A stretch of 64,000 nt of DNA from Acetobacter suratthaniensis (GTDB lineage Bacteria; Pseudomonadota; Alphaproteobacteria; Acetobacterales; Acetobacteraceae): the NCBI RefSeq assembly GCF_017377745.1, contig NZ_JAFVMG010000004.1, positions 1 to 64,000 of the forward strand, written 5' to 3'. The notes beneath the pieces were generated by a model. It worked only from the letters and a program-made list of their open reading frames with translations. It was not told where the DNA came from and made no database searches. The position numbers and the translations under genes were made by a program. Below are positions 53,530 to 63,427 of the stretch, piece after piece. Position 1 is the stretch's first letter. The number at the start of each line of letters is the position of its first letter.

Positions 53530-54768
53530 AGCGCCTGCCAGCGGCAACCACACGCAACATTCCGTGCCCTGCCCCACCACACTGCGCACGATAAAGCGCC
53601 CACCATGGCGAGTTACAACATGCTGCACGATAGCAAGGCCCAGCCCGCTGCCCTGCACACTGGCCGCCGTTTTGGCCACCCGGTAAAACCGCTCTGTCAG
53701 GCGGGAAAGGTGGCGTGCGGGAATACCCGGCCCCGTATCAGACACACTCAGCACAACACCCGGCGTTGCGGGCCAGCCCGCATCGGGGGGGGCGCGCTCT
53801 CCCCGTACGGTAATGGACAGAGGCGATGCACCCGGTTTTGCCTTGGTTGCCAGTCCATATTTTAGCGCGTTTTCCACAAGATTCATCAGAACCTGAAAAA
53901 GCTGCGCCTCATCCCCTTCCACCTCCAGAAGATCGTTCTGCGGGATTTCCACAACAAGAGAGGCCTGACGGCCCGCCAGCAACCCCACAGTTTCTCTTTT
54001 AAGGTGATTAAGCAAAGCGGCCACATCCACCACCTCGGTGGGGCGGAGATGCTCCTGCATCTGCACTCGCGACAGATAAAGCAGACTATCGAGCAGCCTT
54101 TGCATACGCCGGGCCTGCGTACCCATGATTTCCAGAAACTCGCGCTGGGCTGCGGGATCATCCGCCGCCGGGCCTTGCAAGGTTTCGATGAATCCCAGCA
54201 AAGCCGCCAGCGGCGTGCGGAGTTCATGACTGGCAAACGCAACAAAATCCGTATGCTGGCGTTCCGCCATAACGGCTTCCGTCTCATCATGCAGAGCGAC
54301 AAACACGACGGTTGTCAGACCCCCTTTGCGGGGCGTTTCCCCCATAAGGGCGGCGGGAACTGCTTTTTTGTGCAACCAGGCACGAATAACCCGGTACTGG
54401 GGAATATCCAGCACCACGATGGCCTCTTCCGGCACGCTGCCGCTCTCACCATTGGAAAGCAGATACTCAACCCGGTTCTGAAACGCCGGATGCCGCACGA
54501 TGCTGCCGATACAATCACGGAACTGGCGATGGGCCTCCGGCGAGATCACACAAGGCAGGCGCGATTCGTTCAGCGCCAGTGTCGCGGCAGGCAGACAGGC
54601 CATCACCTCTTCAAGCGGCAAGCCATACGGCATTTCTACCCGGCGGGGTATCGCACCAAGGGCGGCAGCCCGCTCGCGCAAAGAAAACATGCGAGAGAGC
54701 AGAAACGGCACGGAAGACAAGAGACTCCCTGCCAGCACACCGCACCCTACGGCCAGCCATACATGCAT
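53521..54768 (-). CDS. phoR: Phosphate-regulon sensor histidine kinase
   Basis: This 415-residue kinase has one N-terminal membrane segment (residues about 4-25), a PAS-like region (55-165), the H box FASHELRTPLAALLGF with His181, an N box LMNLVENALKYG, and G boxes VLSVSDTGPGIP and GSGLGLAIVQHVV. It phosphorylates PhoB under phosphate limitation. It follows phoB by 32 bases. Its last codons contain the pstS Pho box. Confidence 0.93.
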   Translation of the reverse strand: MHVWLAVGCGVLAGSLLSSVPFLLSRMFSLRERAAALGAIPRRVEMPYGLPLEEVMACLPAATLALNESRLPCVISPEAHRQFRDCIGSIVRHPAFQNRVEYLLSNGESGSVPEEAIVVLDIPQYRVIRAWLHKKAVPAALMGETPRKGGLTTVVFVALHDETEAVMAERQHTDFVAFASHELRTPLAALLGFIETLQGPAADDPAAQREFLEIMGTQARRMQRLLDSLLYLSRVQMQEHLRPTEVVDVAALLNHLKRETVGLLAGRQASLVVEIPQNDLLEVEGDEAQLFQVLMNLVENALKYGLATKAKPGASPLSITVRGERAPPDAGWPATPGVVLSVSDTGPGIPARHLSRLTERFYRVAKTAASVQGSGLGLAIVQHVVTRHGGRFIVRSVVGQGTECCVWLPLAGALS

Positions 54769-54800
54769 GACGTCAGACCACTTTCATGAACAGGCTGGGA

Positions 54801-55496
54801 TCAGTCCTGCTCCAGAGGTTTGTCCAACGCGTAGCCTCTGGCCCGAACCGTGCGGATCAGATCTGGCTCGGTCGCTTCATTCAGGGTCTGGCGCAAGCGG
54901 CGGATATGCACATCCACCGTCCGCAGTTCCACGCAGGAGCTACGCTCCCATGCGTGTTTAAGCAGTTCTTCACGCGAGAAAACCTTGGCCGGATGCAGCA
55001 TAAGAAATTCCAGCAACCGGTATTCTGTCGGCCCCAGCGATAGCAGACGACCATTGCGCTCCACCTTGTGGCCAACCCGATCCATGACCAGATCCTCAAA
55101 GCGCAGAGTTTTGTCTGCCGGGGGGGCGCGCCGCAGGATCGCCTTCACGCGGGCAAACAGCGTGTCCATGCCAAAGGGTTTGATCAGATAATCATCCGCG
55201 CCAATATCCAGCCCGCGAATGCTATCGGCTTCCTCGCCCCTTGCACTCAGCATGATAATGGGCAGCGACGCCGTGCGATTCTGCTCGCGCAGGCGGCGGC
55301 AGACCTCGATCCCGGAAATACCCGGCAGCATCCAATCCAGCAGAATCAGATCAGGCTGGCGCTGGCGCACCTGTTCCAGCGCTTCCTCACCGTCGCCTGC
55401 GTGGCGTACCGTGTAATTCTGCTTTTCAAGATTGTAACAGATCAGCCGCGCAAGGGCCGGGTCGTCCTCGACAACCAGAAGATCCGTTTTCTGCAT
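54801..55496 (-). CDS. phoB: Phosphate-regulon response regulator
   Basis: This 231-residue OmpR/PhoB-type regulator has a receiver domain with acidic residues VVEDD (8-12), phospho-acceptor Asp54 in LILLDWMLPG and Lys in YLIKPFG, and a C-terminal winged helix (LGPTEYRLLEFLMLHPAKVFSREELL, VDVHIRRLRQTL, IRTVRARGYAL). It is first in phoB-phoR. A Pho box at 55531-55548 lies upstream, suggesting autoregulation. Confidence 0.95.
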   Translation of the reverse strand: MQKTDLLVVEDDPALARLICYNLEKQNYTVRHAGDGEEALEQVRQRQPDLILLDWMLPGISGIEVCRRLREQNRTASLPIIMLSARGEEADSIRGLDIGADDYLIKPFGMDTLFARVKAILRRAPPADKTLRFEDLVMDRVGHKVERNGRLLSLGPTEYRLLEFLMLHPAKVFSREELLKHAWERSSCVELRTVDVHIRRLRQTLNEATEPDLIRTVRARGYALDKPLEQD

Positions 55497-55530
55497 AACC
55501 GTCCGCCTTCATCACTACTGTCAGGCAGGA

Positions 55531-55548
55531 TATGACGCGCATATGACA
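55531..55548 (-). promoter_or_regulatory. Pho box upstream of phoB
   Basis: On the minus strand TGTCATA, four bases, then CGTCATA gives two 7-bp half-sites with the 11-bp period of Pho boxes. It lies 35-52 bases before the phoB start codon. Confidence 0.7.
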
Positions 55549-55680
55549 AAAAACAACCGCGCAGGCTACTTATGTTACAGCCGCCCACCCCATAACATGG
55601 CAAAAAACCGCGCCTGTCATGGTTAAAACACGCCTATGAAACTTTTATGAAGCCTCATGCCCGAACGGCAGGCGGTTACA

Positions 55681-55705
55681 AAAAACCCCCGTGCGAACGG
55701 GGGTT
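55681..55705 (-). terminator. Intrinsic terminator of purA
   Basis: AACCCCCGT and ACGGGGGTT (55684-55692 and 55697-55705) form a perfect 9-bp stem with a GCGA loop, followed on the minus strand by a U-rich run, 20 bases after the purA stop. Confidence 0.9.
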
Positions 55706-55724
55706 GATTGTTTCCATCCGTAGC

Positions 55725-57014
55725 TCAGCCCTCGAAGGGGTCACGCACCAGAATGGTATCATCACGATCAGGGCTGGTAGACAGCAGGGTAACGGGTGCG
55801 CCCACCAGTTCCTCGATCCGGCGCACGTATTTAATGGCCTGCGCGGGCAGATCCGCCCAGCGGCGCGCGCCGTGGGTGGTTTCTTTCCAACCTTCAATGG
55901 TTTCATAAACCGGGCGGATACGCTGCTGCGCCGCCGGAGCAGACGGGAAGCGCTCCGTCTTTTCGCCATCCAGTTCGTAACCAACGCAGATACGGATTTC
56001 ATCCAGCCCGTCCAGCACATCGAGCTTGGTCAGGGCCAGACCGTCAACACCGCCCACGCGCACCGCATGGCGCACCAGCACGGCATCAAACCAGCCGCAA
56101 CGGCGCGGACGGCCCGTAACCGTGCCAAACTCATGACCGCGCTCGCCCAGGCGGCGGCCGGTTTCATCAAACAGCTCGGTCGGGAACGGCCCCTCACCCA
56201 CGCGGGTGCAATAAGCCTTGGCAATACCCAGAACAAAACCGGCCGCACCCGGCCCCATGCCCGAACCCGTACCTGCGTTAGCCGCCACCGTGTTGGAACT
56301 GGTCACAAACGGATAGGTGCCGTGATCCACATCCAGCATGACCGCCTGTGCGCCTTCAAACAGGATACGCTTACCCTGACGGCGGGCTTCGTCCAGAATG
56401 TCCCATGTCGGGGCCATGAACGGCAGCACGCTGGGGGCTACCTGTGTCAGATAATCCAGCAGTTCGGCCTTGCTGAACGTTGGCGCACCCAGACCGGCCA
56501 GCAGCGTGTTGTGGTGCAGCAGCAGTTCATCCAGCTTCCAGTCCAGCGTTTCCGGCTCAGCCAGATCGCACAGGCGGATACCACGACGGGCCACCTTATC
56601 TTCGTAAGCCGGGCCGATGCCACGACCGGTCGTGCCGATCTTGCGATCACCCCGAGCGGCTTCACGCGCACGGTCAAGCGCACCATGCACGGGCAGGATC
56701 AGCGGCGCGTTTTCGGCAATTTTCAGGGTTTCGGGGGTAACGGACAGACCCTGTTCGCCAATCCGGGCGATTTCCGCCAGCAGGGCCTGCGGGTCAACCA
56801 CCACGCCGTTACCGATAATGCCCAGCTTGCCGCTGACAACACCCGAAGGCAGAAGCGAGAGCTTGTAAACCTGATTGCCAACGACCAGCGTATGGCCAGC
56901 ATTATGGCCACCCTGAAACCGCACCACCACATCGGCCCGGCTGGCAAGCCAGTCCACAATCTTTCCCTTGCCTTCATCACCCCACTGGGCGCCGATCACG
57001 GTTACGTTGGACAT
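55725..57014 (-). CDS. purA: Adenylosuccinate synthetase
   Basis: This 429-residue GTP-dependent enzyme makes adenylosuccinate from IMP and aspartate. The N-terminal [17 protein letters not shown], the [11 protein letters not shown] stretch, the [21 protein letters not shown] motif and [19 protein letters not shown] are all intact. It follows hisZ by 102 bases and ends at a strong terminator. Confidence 0.97.
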   Translation of the reverse strand: MSNVTVIGAQWGDEGKGKIVDWLASRADVVVRFQGGHNAGHTLVVGNQVYKLSLLPSGVVSGKLGIIGNGVVVDPQALLAEIARIGEQGLSVTPETLKIAENAPLILPVHGALDRAREAARGDRKIGTTGRGIGPAYEDKVARRGIRLCDLAEPETLDWKLDELLLHHNTLLAGLGAPTFSKAELLDYLTQVAPSVLPFMAPTWDILDEARRQGKRILFEGAQAVMLDVDHGTYPFVTSSNTVAANAGTGSGMGPGAAGFVLGIAKAYCTRVGEGPFPTELFDETGRRLGERGHEFGTVTGRPRRCGWFDAVLVRHAVRVGGVDGLALTKLDVLDGLDEIRICVGYELDGEKTERFPSAPAAQQRIRPVYETIEGWKETTHGARRWADLPAQAIKYVRRIEELVGAPVTLLSTSPDRDDTILVRDPFEG

Positions 57015-57116
57015 TGAGGGTCTGCTCCTGAAAAAACTGCCTGCTGGTCAAGAAAAAGGGGTGCCACGGCACGGGGCCGGGCCTGAACGTAGGGAGGTGA
57101 TATCCGCCATCCGTAC

Positions 57117-58265
57117 CTAGGACAGCGCGACACAGCCCGTGCCCGAAAGCACAAAGCCGCACCCCAGACGCCGGGCTTCGTCCACCGCCTGCGCGCCGGA
57201 CAGAAAACCACCAATGGTAGCATGGCCACGCGCACGCAGTTCCGCAGCCTGCGCGTGGTCACAATCGGTTGCCAGATAAACGCGCGGGCGCGGCGGCGCG
57301 GCAGGAATAAGCCTGCACAGCACATCGGGGCGGAAGGTCAGCCCACAGGCCGGTTCGTTATCGTTGCACCGATAGCGCCCGCCCCGGCCCAGCTCTTCCG
57401 AGCGCCCCAGAGCGAACAGCGTCACGCAGACGCCGGTATGATATTTCCAGCCCCGAAACTCCACGGGGTCTACCGTCAGGCTCAGCCCCGGGCAGCGCTC
57501 ACGCAGGGCGCTGACCGTTGCCACCAGCCTGCGTACAATGGCGGCGGCACGCTCAGGCAGGCTGATTTCCATCAACCGCGCCACAGCGTGTTCAGCCGCA
57601 CCGCTCGCATCCAGCAGGGCAATCAGGGTCGCAGCCAGCGCACCACCGTGTTCGGCCACGGCGGCGGCATCTTTACGGTCAAGCGCCCGCAGCAGCGCCG
57701 GGCGCTCGGCCTGTGCCACATTGGCTTCTTCCAGCAGAGCCGGAATAAAGGAGGGCATGGTAAGGTCGAAAGACACGCCTTTAACACCAAGGCGCGAGAG
57801 CGCTTCCGCTCCAATGGACATAACCTCGGCATCGGCTTCGGGGGAATCGGGGCCGATCAGTTCGATCCCCGCCTGCATGATCTGGCGCCCGCTTTCTTCA
57901 GCCGCGATAGGCGCCACCACCACACATTCGCCCGCGTAAGACACTCGCAGCGGACGCGGCACACCGCTCAGGCGTGTACCCGCCATGCGGGCCACCTGCG
58001 GAGTAATATCAGGCCGCAGCACCATCATGCGCCGGGTATCGGGGTCCATGACGCGGAAACCCTGCTCCGCCAGAGCCGCCCCGGCCCCCGCCAGATACGT
58101 GTCCTCAAACTCCATAAGCGGAGGCCGCACGGGGTCATACCCATGCGAGGTGAACACATCCATAAGGGCTGCGACACCCTGCGCCTGTGTCCGGGCGTCA
58201 GGCGTCAGCAGATCGACAAAGCCAGCGGGCAGCAGGGCCGGGCTAAAGGGCGGGTTTTCCGTCAT
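57117..58265 (-). CDS. hisZ: ATP phosphoribosyltransferase regulatory subunit
   Basis: This 382-residue paralogue of histidyl-tRNA synthetase activates the short form of HisG in histidine synthesis. The N-terminal PAGFVDLLTPDARTQAQGVAALMDVFTSHGYDPVRPPLMEF and LRPDITPQVARMAGTRL segments match. The tRNA-binding domain is absent. The ATG at 58265 is chosen since similarity starts there; the frame continues 53 codons upstream. Confidence 0.92.
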   Translation of the reverse strand: MTENPPFSPALLPAGFVDLLTPDARTQAQGVAALMDVFTSHGYDPVRPPLMEFEDTYLAGAGAALAEQGFRVMDPDTRRMMVLRPDITPQVARMAGTRLSGVPRPLRVSYAGECVVVAPIAAEESGRQIMQAGIELIGPDSPEADAEVMSIGAEALSRLGVKGVSFDLTMPSFIPALLEEANVAQAERPALLRALDRKDAAAVAEHGGALAATLIALLDASGAAEHAVARLMEISLPERAAAIVRRLVATVSALRERCPGLSLTVDPVEFRGWKYHTGVCVTLFALGRSEELGRGGRYRCNDNEPACGLTFRPDVLCRLIPAAPPRPRVYLATDCDHAQAAELRARGHATIGGFLSGAQAVDEARRLGCGFVLSGTGCVALS

Positions 58266-58335
58266 GTCTCGGCCTATAGCACTCCCTGCCCCACCCGTCA
58301 TGCCCGCAAATGACACGCATAACACGCTGGTGCGT

Positions 58336-59811
58336 TCACCCTTCCGCAACGCCCGGCAGGGTTTCCCAGCCTGCGCCAATAAACGCCAGCACCCGCCGCC
58401 CCGCACCCGCAGGCCGCAGAACAATCAGGTTACGGTCTTCCAGCCAGCCCAGCAGACGGCGTGCCCGCCCGGTGGACACGGTGCCATAGACACGGGCGAT
58501 TTCGCTATCCTGCGGGCAGGGCTGCTGCTCAATGGCCGCGCGCGCCAGAAACAGGAACACGCCCTGCAGGTCTTCGGGCAGTTCGGCTGCCATGGATTCG
58601 GCCTGCCGCCAGTCCTCCGAGGCTGAAATATCCTCGCTGACACCACTGCGCGCCACCGCCAGCAGGCGGTTGAAACGCCGCATGTCCAGCGCATTGCGGC
58701 CAAGCCCCGCAATACGACAGCGCACCAGAAAGTCCTGATACAGAACGGGAGCAGGACGAAAGGCCGCGTCGTCATCTTCCAGCATATCACGCAGGATGGC
58801 GGTCATGCGGGACTCGCGCTCGGCATCGGTTTCAGGCGTGGGAGGGGCGGATTCGGGCTCCTGCTCGGCCTGCGCCTGCCCGTGGGCGGCAAGCTGGCTG
58901 AGCAGGTCTGGCACGGGGGCGGGCGGCGCACGGCGCACGCGGGCGGGCATGTCCATAACCGGCACAGGGGCCAGAATCAGCTCATGCACCGGCGCTGAAG
59001 GCGGCTCGAACGGGGCCAGAACCGGCCCGGCCGAACGGCTCTGGGTTTCCACCGTGCCAATGCGCACCATGGCAGGGCGGCGGCACAGCGCCGGGCCGAG
59101 GGCGAGAAAAGTCCCCCGATCCAGATCACGGAACGATTCGGCCTGCCGTCGCTCCATACCCAGCAGGTCGGCCGCACGAGCCATGTCGATATCCAGAAAC
59201 GTGCGGCCCATCAGAAAGTTGGAGGCTTCCGCCGCTACGTTCTTGGCCAGCTTGGCCAGACGTTGGGTGGCAATAACCCCGGCCAGCCCCCGCTTGCGGC
59301 CACGGCACATCAGGTTGGTCATGGCGCCAAGAGAAACCCGGCGCGCCTCGTCCGATACATCACCCGCAGCGGCAGGGGCGAAAAGCTGGGCTTCGTCCAC
59401 CACCACCAGCACAGGGTACCAGAACGTGCGCGGCACCTCGAACATACCGCCCAGAAAAGCCGCGGCCCAGCGCATCTGCTGATCCGCATCCAGCCCTTCG
59501 AGGTTAAGCACCACGGACGCCCGATGCTCACGCATGCGCTCACCCGCCGCGTGCATGGCCATTTCGGAATGATCCGCCGCTTCGATCACCAGATGGCCAA
59601 ACCGATCCGCCAGACTGACAAAGTCCCCCTCCGGGTCGATAATCGCCTGCTGCACCATACGGGCGGACTGTTCTAGAAGCCGCCGCAGCAGATGCGACTT
59701 ACCAGAGCCTGAATTGCCCTGAACAAGCAGGCGTGTCGCCAGCAGTTCGCCCAGATCCATGCGCGCCGGGCCACCCCCCGGCACTTCACCCATCGTAATC
59801 ATGTTATTCAT
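58336..59811 (-). CDS. HerA/FtsK-type ATP-binding protein
   Basis: This 491-residue protein has a Walker A motif GNSGSGKSHLLRRLL (near residue 33), a Walker B LVVVDEAQLFAP, and a sensor-like TQRLAKLAKNVAAEASNFLMGRTF. A Pro/Glu-rich linker (about 290-330) leads to a C-terminal helical domain. It resembles HerA-like DNA-translocating ATPases, but a DNA role is unproven. The ATG at 59811 overlaps the flavoprotein gene stop (ATGA); longer starts lie inside that gene. Confidence 0.78.
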   Translation of the reverse strand: MNNMITMGEVPGGGPARMDLGELLATRLLVQGNSGSGKSHLLRRLLEQSARMVQQAIIDPEGDFVSLADRFGHLVIEAADHSEMAMHAAGERMREHRASVVLNLEGLDADQQMRWAAAFLGGMFEVPRTFWYPVLVVVDEAQLFAPAAAGDVSDEARRVSLGAMTNLMCRGRKRGLAGVIATQRLAKLAKNVAAEASNFLMGRTFLDIDMARAADLLGMERRQAESFRDLDRGTFLALGPALCRRPAMVRIGTVETQSRSAGPVLAPFEPPSAPVHELILAPVPVMDMPARVRRAPPAPVPDLLSQLAAHGQAQAEQEPESAPPTPETDAERESRMTAILRDMLEDDDAAFRPAPVLYQDFLVRCRIAGLGRNALDMRRFNRLLAVARSGVSEDISASEDWRQAESMAAELPEDLQGVFLFLARAAIEQQPCPQDSEIARVYGTVSTGRARRLLGWLEDRNLIVLRPAGAGRRVLAFIGAGWETLPGVAEG

Positions 59812-61052
59812 AACGAAACGGGATACCGCTCCCCACCCTGCTTTCGCAACCAGTCCAGCGCCCCATTGGCAGCGGCCCGACCGGTAGCAAGACACGCATG
59901 CAGCAGGTAGCCGCCTGTCGGGGCCTCCCAGTCCAGCATTTCTCCCGCGACAAACACGCCCGGTAGTGCCCTCAGCATGAACTGCTCCGTGCAGGCAGCC
60001 CATGGCACACCCCCGGCCGTTGAAATGGCACGCGCCAGCGGCTGCGGGGCATCAAGCCGGATAGGCACAGCCTTTATCCGCTCCGCAAGTCCTCCGGGAG
60101 TCGTGGGTACGGCCCCGCTTTCGCGCAGCAGGCCAATAGCCGCCGCAGATAAATTCAACCCCTTACGCAAACGGTTGGACAGGCTCTCGCGCGCACGCAC
60201 GCGGGCCAGCCGGGCTGTGACATCCGCAAGGCTCATATCCGGCCGCAGGTCGCACAGAACCGTTGCATGCCCCTGCGCCAGCACCCGCTCACGCAAGGCA
60301 GAGGCCAACGCGTAAACCGCGCCGCCTTCAAGCCCGCTGGCGGTCAGCACGACCTCACCGCGCACGGCACGGCCTTCAAAACTCAGGGCCACCGGTTTGA
60401 GGGGCGCTCCGGCGAAACGCTGCGCAAACAGCTCAGACCATGCAACGCAAAAACCGCAATTGGCAGGCTGGAAAGGGGCCAGCGCCACACCGCGTGCGGC
60501 CAGAATGTCCGCCCAGTGCCCGTTACTGCCCAGCCGGGGCCAGCTTGCCCCGCCCAGTGCCAGCACCAGAGCATCGGTTTTTTCCGCCTCCGGGGCCGCA
60601 GTCTCCGGGCCAGCCAGCAGCAGGTTGCCCTGTGCATCCCACCCCTGCCAGCACGTGCGGGGGCGCAGGCTCACACCCTGTGCACGTAAACGCGCCAGCC
60701 AGTTCCTGAGCAGGGGCGAAGCTTTCATGGCTTTGGGGAACACCCGCCCTGATGAACCCACAAAACTGTCCTGATCCAGACCGCTCATCCAGTCGCGGAT
60801 ATTCTGCGTTGTCCAGTTAGCCAGAGCTGCATGCAGGCAGGGCGCTGCGGCCCCATAACGGCTTTCAAGCGCCTCATGCGGTTCGGAATGCGTGATGTTA
60901 AGCCCACCCCGCCCGGCCATGAGAAACTTGCGCCCCAAGCTGGGCATGGCGTCCAGCACCTGCACCACGCAACCCGCCGCAGACAGAACCTCTGCCGCAG
61001 CAAGCCCCGCCGGGCCGCCCCCCACAACCGTAACGCGAAACGGCTCTGTCAT
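59808..61052 (-). CDS. YhiN/HI0933-like (TIGR03862-type) flavoprotein
   Basis: This 414-residue FAD protein has VTVVGGGPAGLAAAEVLSAAG, then SLGRKFLMAGRGGLNITHSEP, SSGRVFPKAMKASPLLRNW and a C-terminal PGVFVAGEMLDWEAPTGGYLLHACLATGRAAANG. These place it in the HI0933/YhiN group, in the subset labelled TIGR03862. The substrate is unknown. It follows trpA by 25 bases. The ATG at 61052 is where similarity starts. Confidence 0.85.
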   Translation of the reverse strand: MTEPFRVTVVGGGPAGLAAAEVLSAAGCVVQVLDAMPSLGRKFLMAGRGGLNITHSEPHEALESRYGAAAPCLHAALANWTTQNIRDWMSGLDQDSFVGSSGRVFPKAMKASPLLRNWLARLRAQGVSLRPRTCWQGWDAQGNLLLAGPETAAPEAEKTDALVLALGGASWPRLGSNGHWADILAARGVALAPFQPANCGFCVAWSELFAQRFAGAPLKPVALSFEGRAVRGEVVLTASGLEGGAVYALASALRERVLAQGHATVLCDLRPDMSLADVTARLARVRARESLSNRLRKGLNLSAAAIGLLRESGAVPTTPGGLAERIKAVPIRLDAPQPLARAISTAGGVPWAACTEQFMLRALPGVFVAGEMLDWEAPTGGYLLHACLATGRAAANGALDWLRKQGGERYPVSL

Positions 61053-61077
61053 GTCGTGCGCCAGAACCGGTTCATGC

Positions 61078-61911
61078 TCATGCCGTCTGACGGCCCGCGG
61101 CCCGCACCGCCGTTGCCAACGCGCCAATCTGCTCCAGTACGCTGGGGAGAGTCCGGTCGGTTGCGCGGCCCTGCTCATCCAGCGTTCCGGCCAGTGTCTG
61201 CAACAGGGCCGAGGCCACTACGGCGCCATCGGCTATGCTGGCGGCCTGCGCCGCCTGTTCGGGCGTGCGCACACCAAAACCAACGGCGACCGGCAGCGTG
61301 GTAGCAGCCCGCACGCGCGGAATAGCCGCCCGCAAATCGCCCGCGCTGGCGGTGCGTGTGCCCGTTATCCCGGCAATACTGACATAATAAACAAAGCCCG
61401 AAGCATGCGAGAGCACATAGCTCAGTCGCTCCACCGTGCTGGTGGGGGCGACAAGGCGGATGATATCAAGACCGGCGGCCTGAGCCGGAGCCTCCATCAC
61501 ATCAGCTTCCTCGGGCGGTAGATCCACCAGAATGACGCCATCCACACCGGCGGCGACGGCATCGGCGCAGAAGCGCTCATACCCGTAGGATTCAACGGGA
61601 TTGACATACCCCATCAGAATAACCGGTGTCTGGGTGTCGCCCTCGCGGAAGGCCTGCACCATACCCAGCACGCCAGCAAGGGTAGCGCCCGCCTTCAGCC
61701 CGCGCAGGGCTGCTGCCTGAATAACCGGGCCATCGGCCGACGGATCGGAAAACGGCATGCCGATTTCAATCAGGTCGGCACCGGCGGCAGGCATGGCGCG
61801 CAGCAGGGCCAGCGAGGTTTCGCGGTCGGGATCATACGCTTCCAGATAGGGAATGAGCGCACCGCGCCCCTGTGCTGCAAGGTCGCTGAAACGTTTGGCG
61901 ATACGGCTCAC
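61078..61911 (-). CDS. trpA: Tryptophan synthase alpha subunit
   Basis: This 277-residue subunit cleaves indole-3-glycerol phosphate to indole. Family motifs are [38 protein letters not shown] (catalytic Glu), [11 protein letters not shown]-type loop and [12 protein letters not shown]. It overlaps trpB by 4 bases. Confidence 0.96.
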   Translation of the reverse strand: MSRIAKRFSDLAAQGRGALIPYLEAYDPDRETSLALLRAMPAAGADLIEIGMPFSDPSADGPVIQAAALRGLKAGATLAGVLGMVQAFREGDTQTPVILMGYVNPVESYGYERFCADAVAAGVDGVILVDLPPEEADVMEAPAQAAGLDIIRLVAPTSTVERLSYVLSHASGFVYYVSIAGITGTRTASAGDLRAAIPRVRAATTLPVAVGFGVRTPEQAAQAASIADGAVVASALLQTLAGTLDEQGRATDRTLPSVLEQIGALATAVRAAGRQTA

Positions 61912-63152
61912 AGTTCCACCCCCAGATGCTCGGCCACAGTAAAGATATCCTTGTCGCCCCGGCCTGAAAGATTGACCACCATCAGGCTGTCGGCAGGCAG
62001 GGTCGGGGCGAGTTTCATGGCGTATGCCACCGCATGCGCCGATTCCAGTGCCGGAATGATCCCTTCCAGCCCGGTGCAGAACTGGAAAGCCTCCAGCGCC
62101 TCGGTATCGGTCGCTCCGACATATTCGGCGCGGCCAATATCATTCAGCCAGGCATGCTCGGGGCCTACACCGGGGTAATCCAGCCCGGCACTGATGGAAT
62201 GCGCTTCCTCAATCTGGCCATCGGCGTTCTGCAGCAGATAGGTGCGGTTGCCATGCAGTACACCCGGACGCCCACGCTCGATGGAGGCGGCTGTCTTACC
62301 ACTATCCAGCCCGTGGCCTGCCGCTTCCACGCCAATCAGGCGCACGCTCGTATCATCAAGAAACGGATGGAAAATACCCATTGCGTTGGAGCCACCACCA
62401 ATGGCAGCCACCACCACATCGGGCAGACGGCCTTCGGCTTCGTGCATCTGGGCCTTGACCTCGGTGCCGATCACGCTCTGGAAATCACGCACCATGGCCG
62501 GATAGGGCGATGGCCCTGCCACCGTGCCAATAAGCATGTAGGTATCGGCCACATTGGCCACCCAGTCCCGCATGGCCTCGTTCATGGCGTCCTTGAGGGT
62601 ACCGGCACCGGCTGTCACAGGCACGACTTCGGCCCCCAGCAGGCGCATGCGAAACACGTTGGGTTTCTGGCGCTCCACATCGGTCGCACCCATGTAAACC
62701 ACGCATTTCAGGCCGAACAGAGCACAGACCGTGGCGGTCGCAACCCCGTGCTGACCTGCGCCCGTTTCGGCCACAATGCGTGTGCGCCCCATGCGGCGGG
62801 CCAGCAGGATCTGCCCCATAACGTTGTTGAGCTTGTGCGAACCCGTGTGGTTGAGTTCTTCACGCTTGAGGTAGATTTTCGCGCCCCCAAGCTTTTCGGT
62901 CATGCGGCGGGCAAGCCAGAGCGGACTGGGACGGCCTACGTAATCCTTCAGGTAGTAATCCAGTTCCCGCTGGAAAGCTGGATCGGCCTTGGCCTGTGCG
63001 TAAGCGGTTTCCAGTTCAAGAATCAGCGGCATCAGGGTTTCCGCCACGAAGCGGCCACCATACCGACCACCGAAATGACCCCGGCCATCCGGTTCATGCC
63101 GGAGAGAGCTGTTTGTCAGCGCTGCTTTTTGCTGTTCCATCGGGTTTGCCAT
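61908..63152 (-). CDS. trpB: Tryptophan synthase beta subunit
   Basis: This 414-residue PLP enzyme joins indole and serine. The start region [20 protein letters not shown], the lysine motif [32 protein letters not shown], and the phosphate-binding [10 protein letters not shown] are intact. The ATG at 63152 fits the family although the frame is open for 152 more codons upstream. trpF, which often precedes trpB, is not here. Confidence 0.96.
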   Translation of the reverse strand: MANPMEQQKAALTNSSLRHEPDGRGHFGGRYGGRFVAETLMPLILELETAYAQAKADPAFQRELDYYLKDYVGRPSPLWLARRMTEKLGGAKIYLKREELNHTGSHKLNNVMGQILLARRMGRTRIVAETGAGQHGVATATVCALFGLKCVVYMGATDVERQKPNVFRMRLLGAEVVPVTAGAGTLKDAMNEAMRDWVANVADTYMLIGTVAGPSPYPAMVRDFQSVIGTEVKAQMHEAEGRLPDVVVAAIGGGSNAMGIFHPFLDDTSVRLIGVEAAGHGLDSGKTAASIERGRPGVLHGNRTYLLQNADGQIEEAHSISAGLDYPGVGPEHAWLNDIGRAEYVGATDTEALEAFQFCTGLEGIIPALESAHAVAYAMKLAPTLPADSLMVVNLSGRGDKDIFTVAEHLGVEL

Positions 63153-63427
63153 TGCCAGTTCCACCACTCCTCTGCCGCCCATGCGCCAGAGCCGCGCATG
63201 GAGCGCAGCCCTTCCGCATAGCCGTTGTGCGCTTCCGCTTACCAGATACCGCACCGAATTGCACAGTCCCGCGCCGCAATCTTGCCAGCCGCAGGAGGCT
63301 GCCCCATAGTCCGGCCAGCCACATGACCCCCACCCCATAACCGGCCACCCCCATCCGGCCAGCCCGCAACCGGCCTGCGAACCGGCGCGGCACCTTACCC
63401 ACCAGACGGACAGGCAGGGAGATTCGC
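63153..63427. promoter_or_regulatory. Divergent region between trpB and the CorA-family gene
   Basis: This 275-bp gap is very GC-rich, with repeated GGCCAGCC/ACCGGCC motifs between 63300 and 63400. Minus-strand frames here have many Trp codons but do not end before trpB, so I cannot call a leader peptide. Promoters for both genes are expected. Confidence 0.35.
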
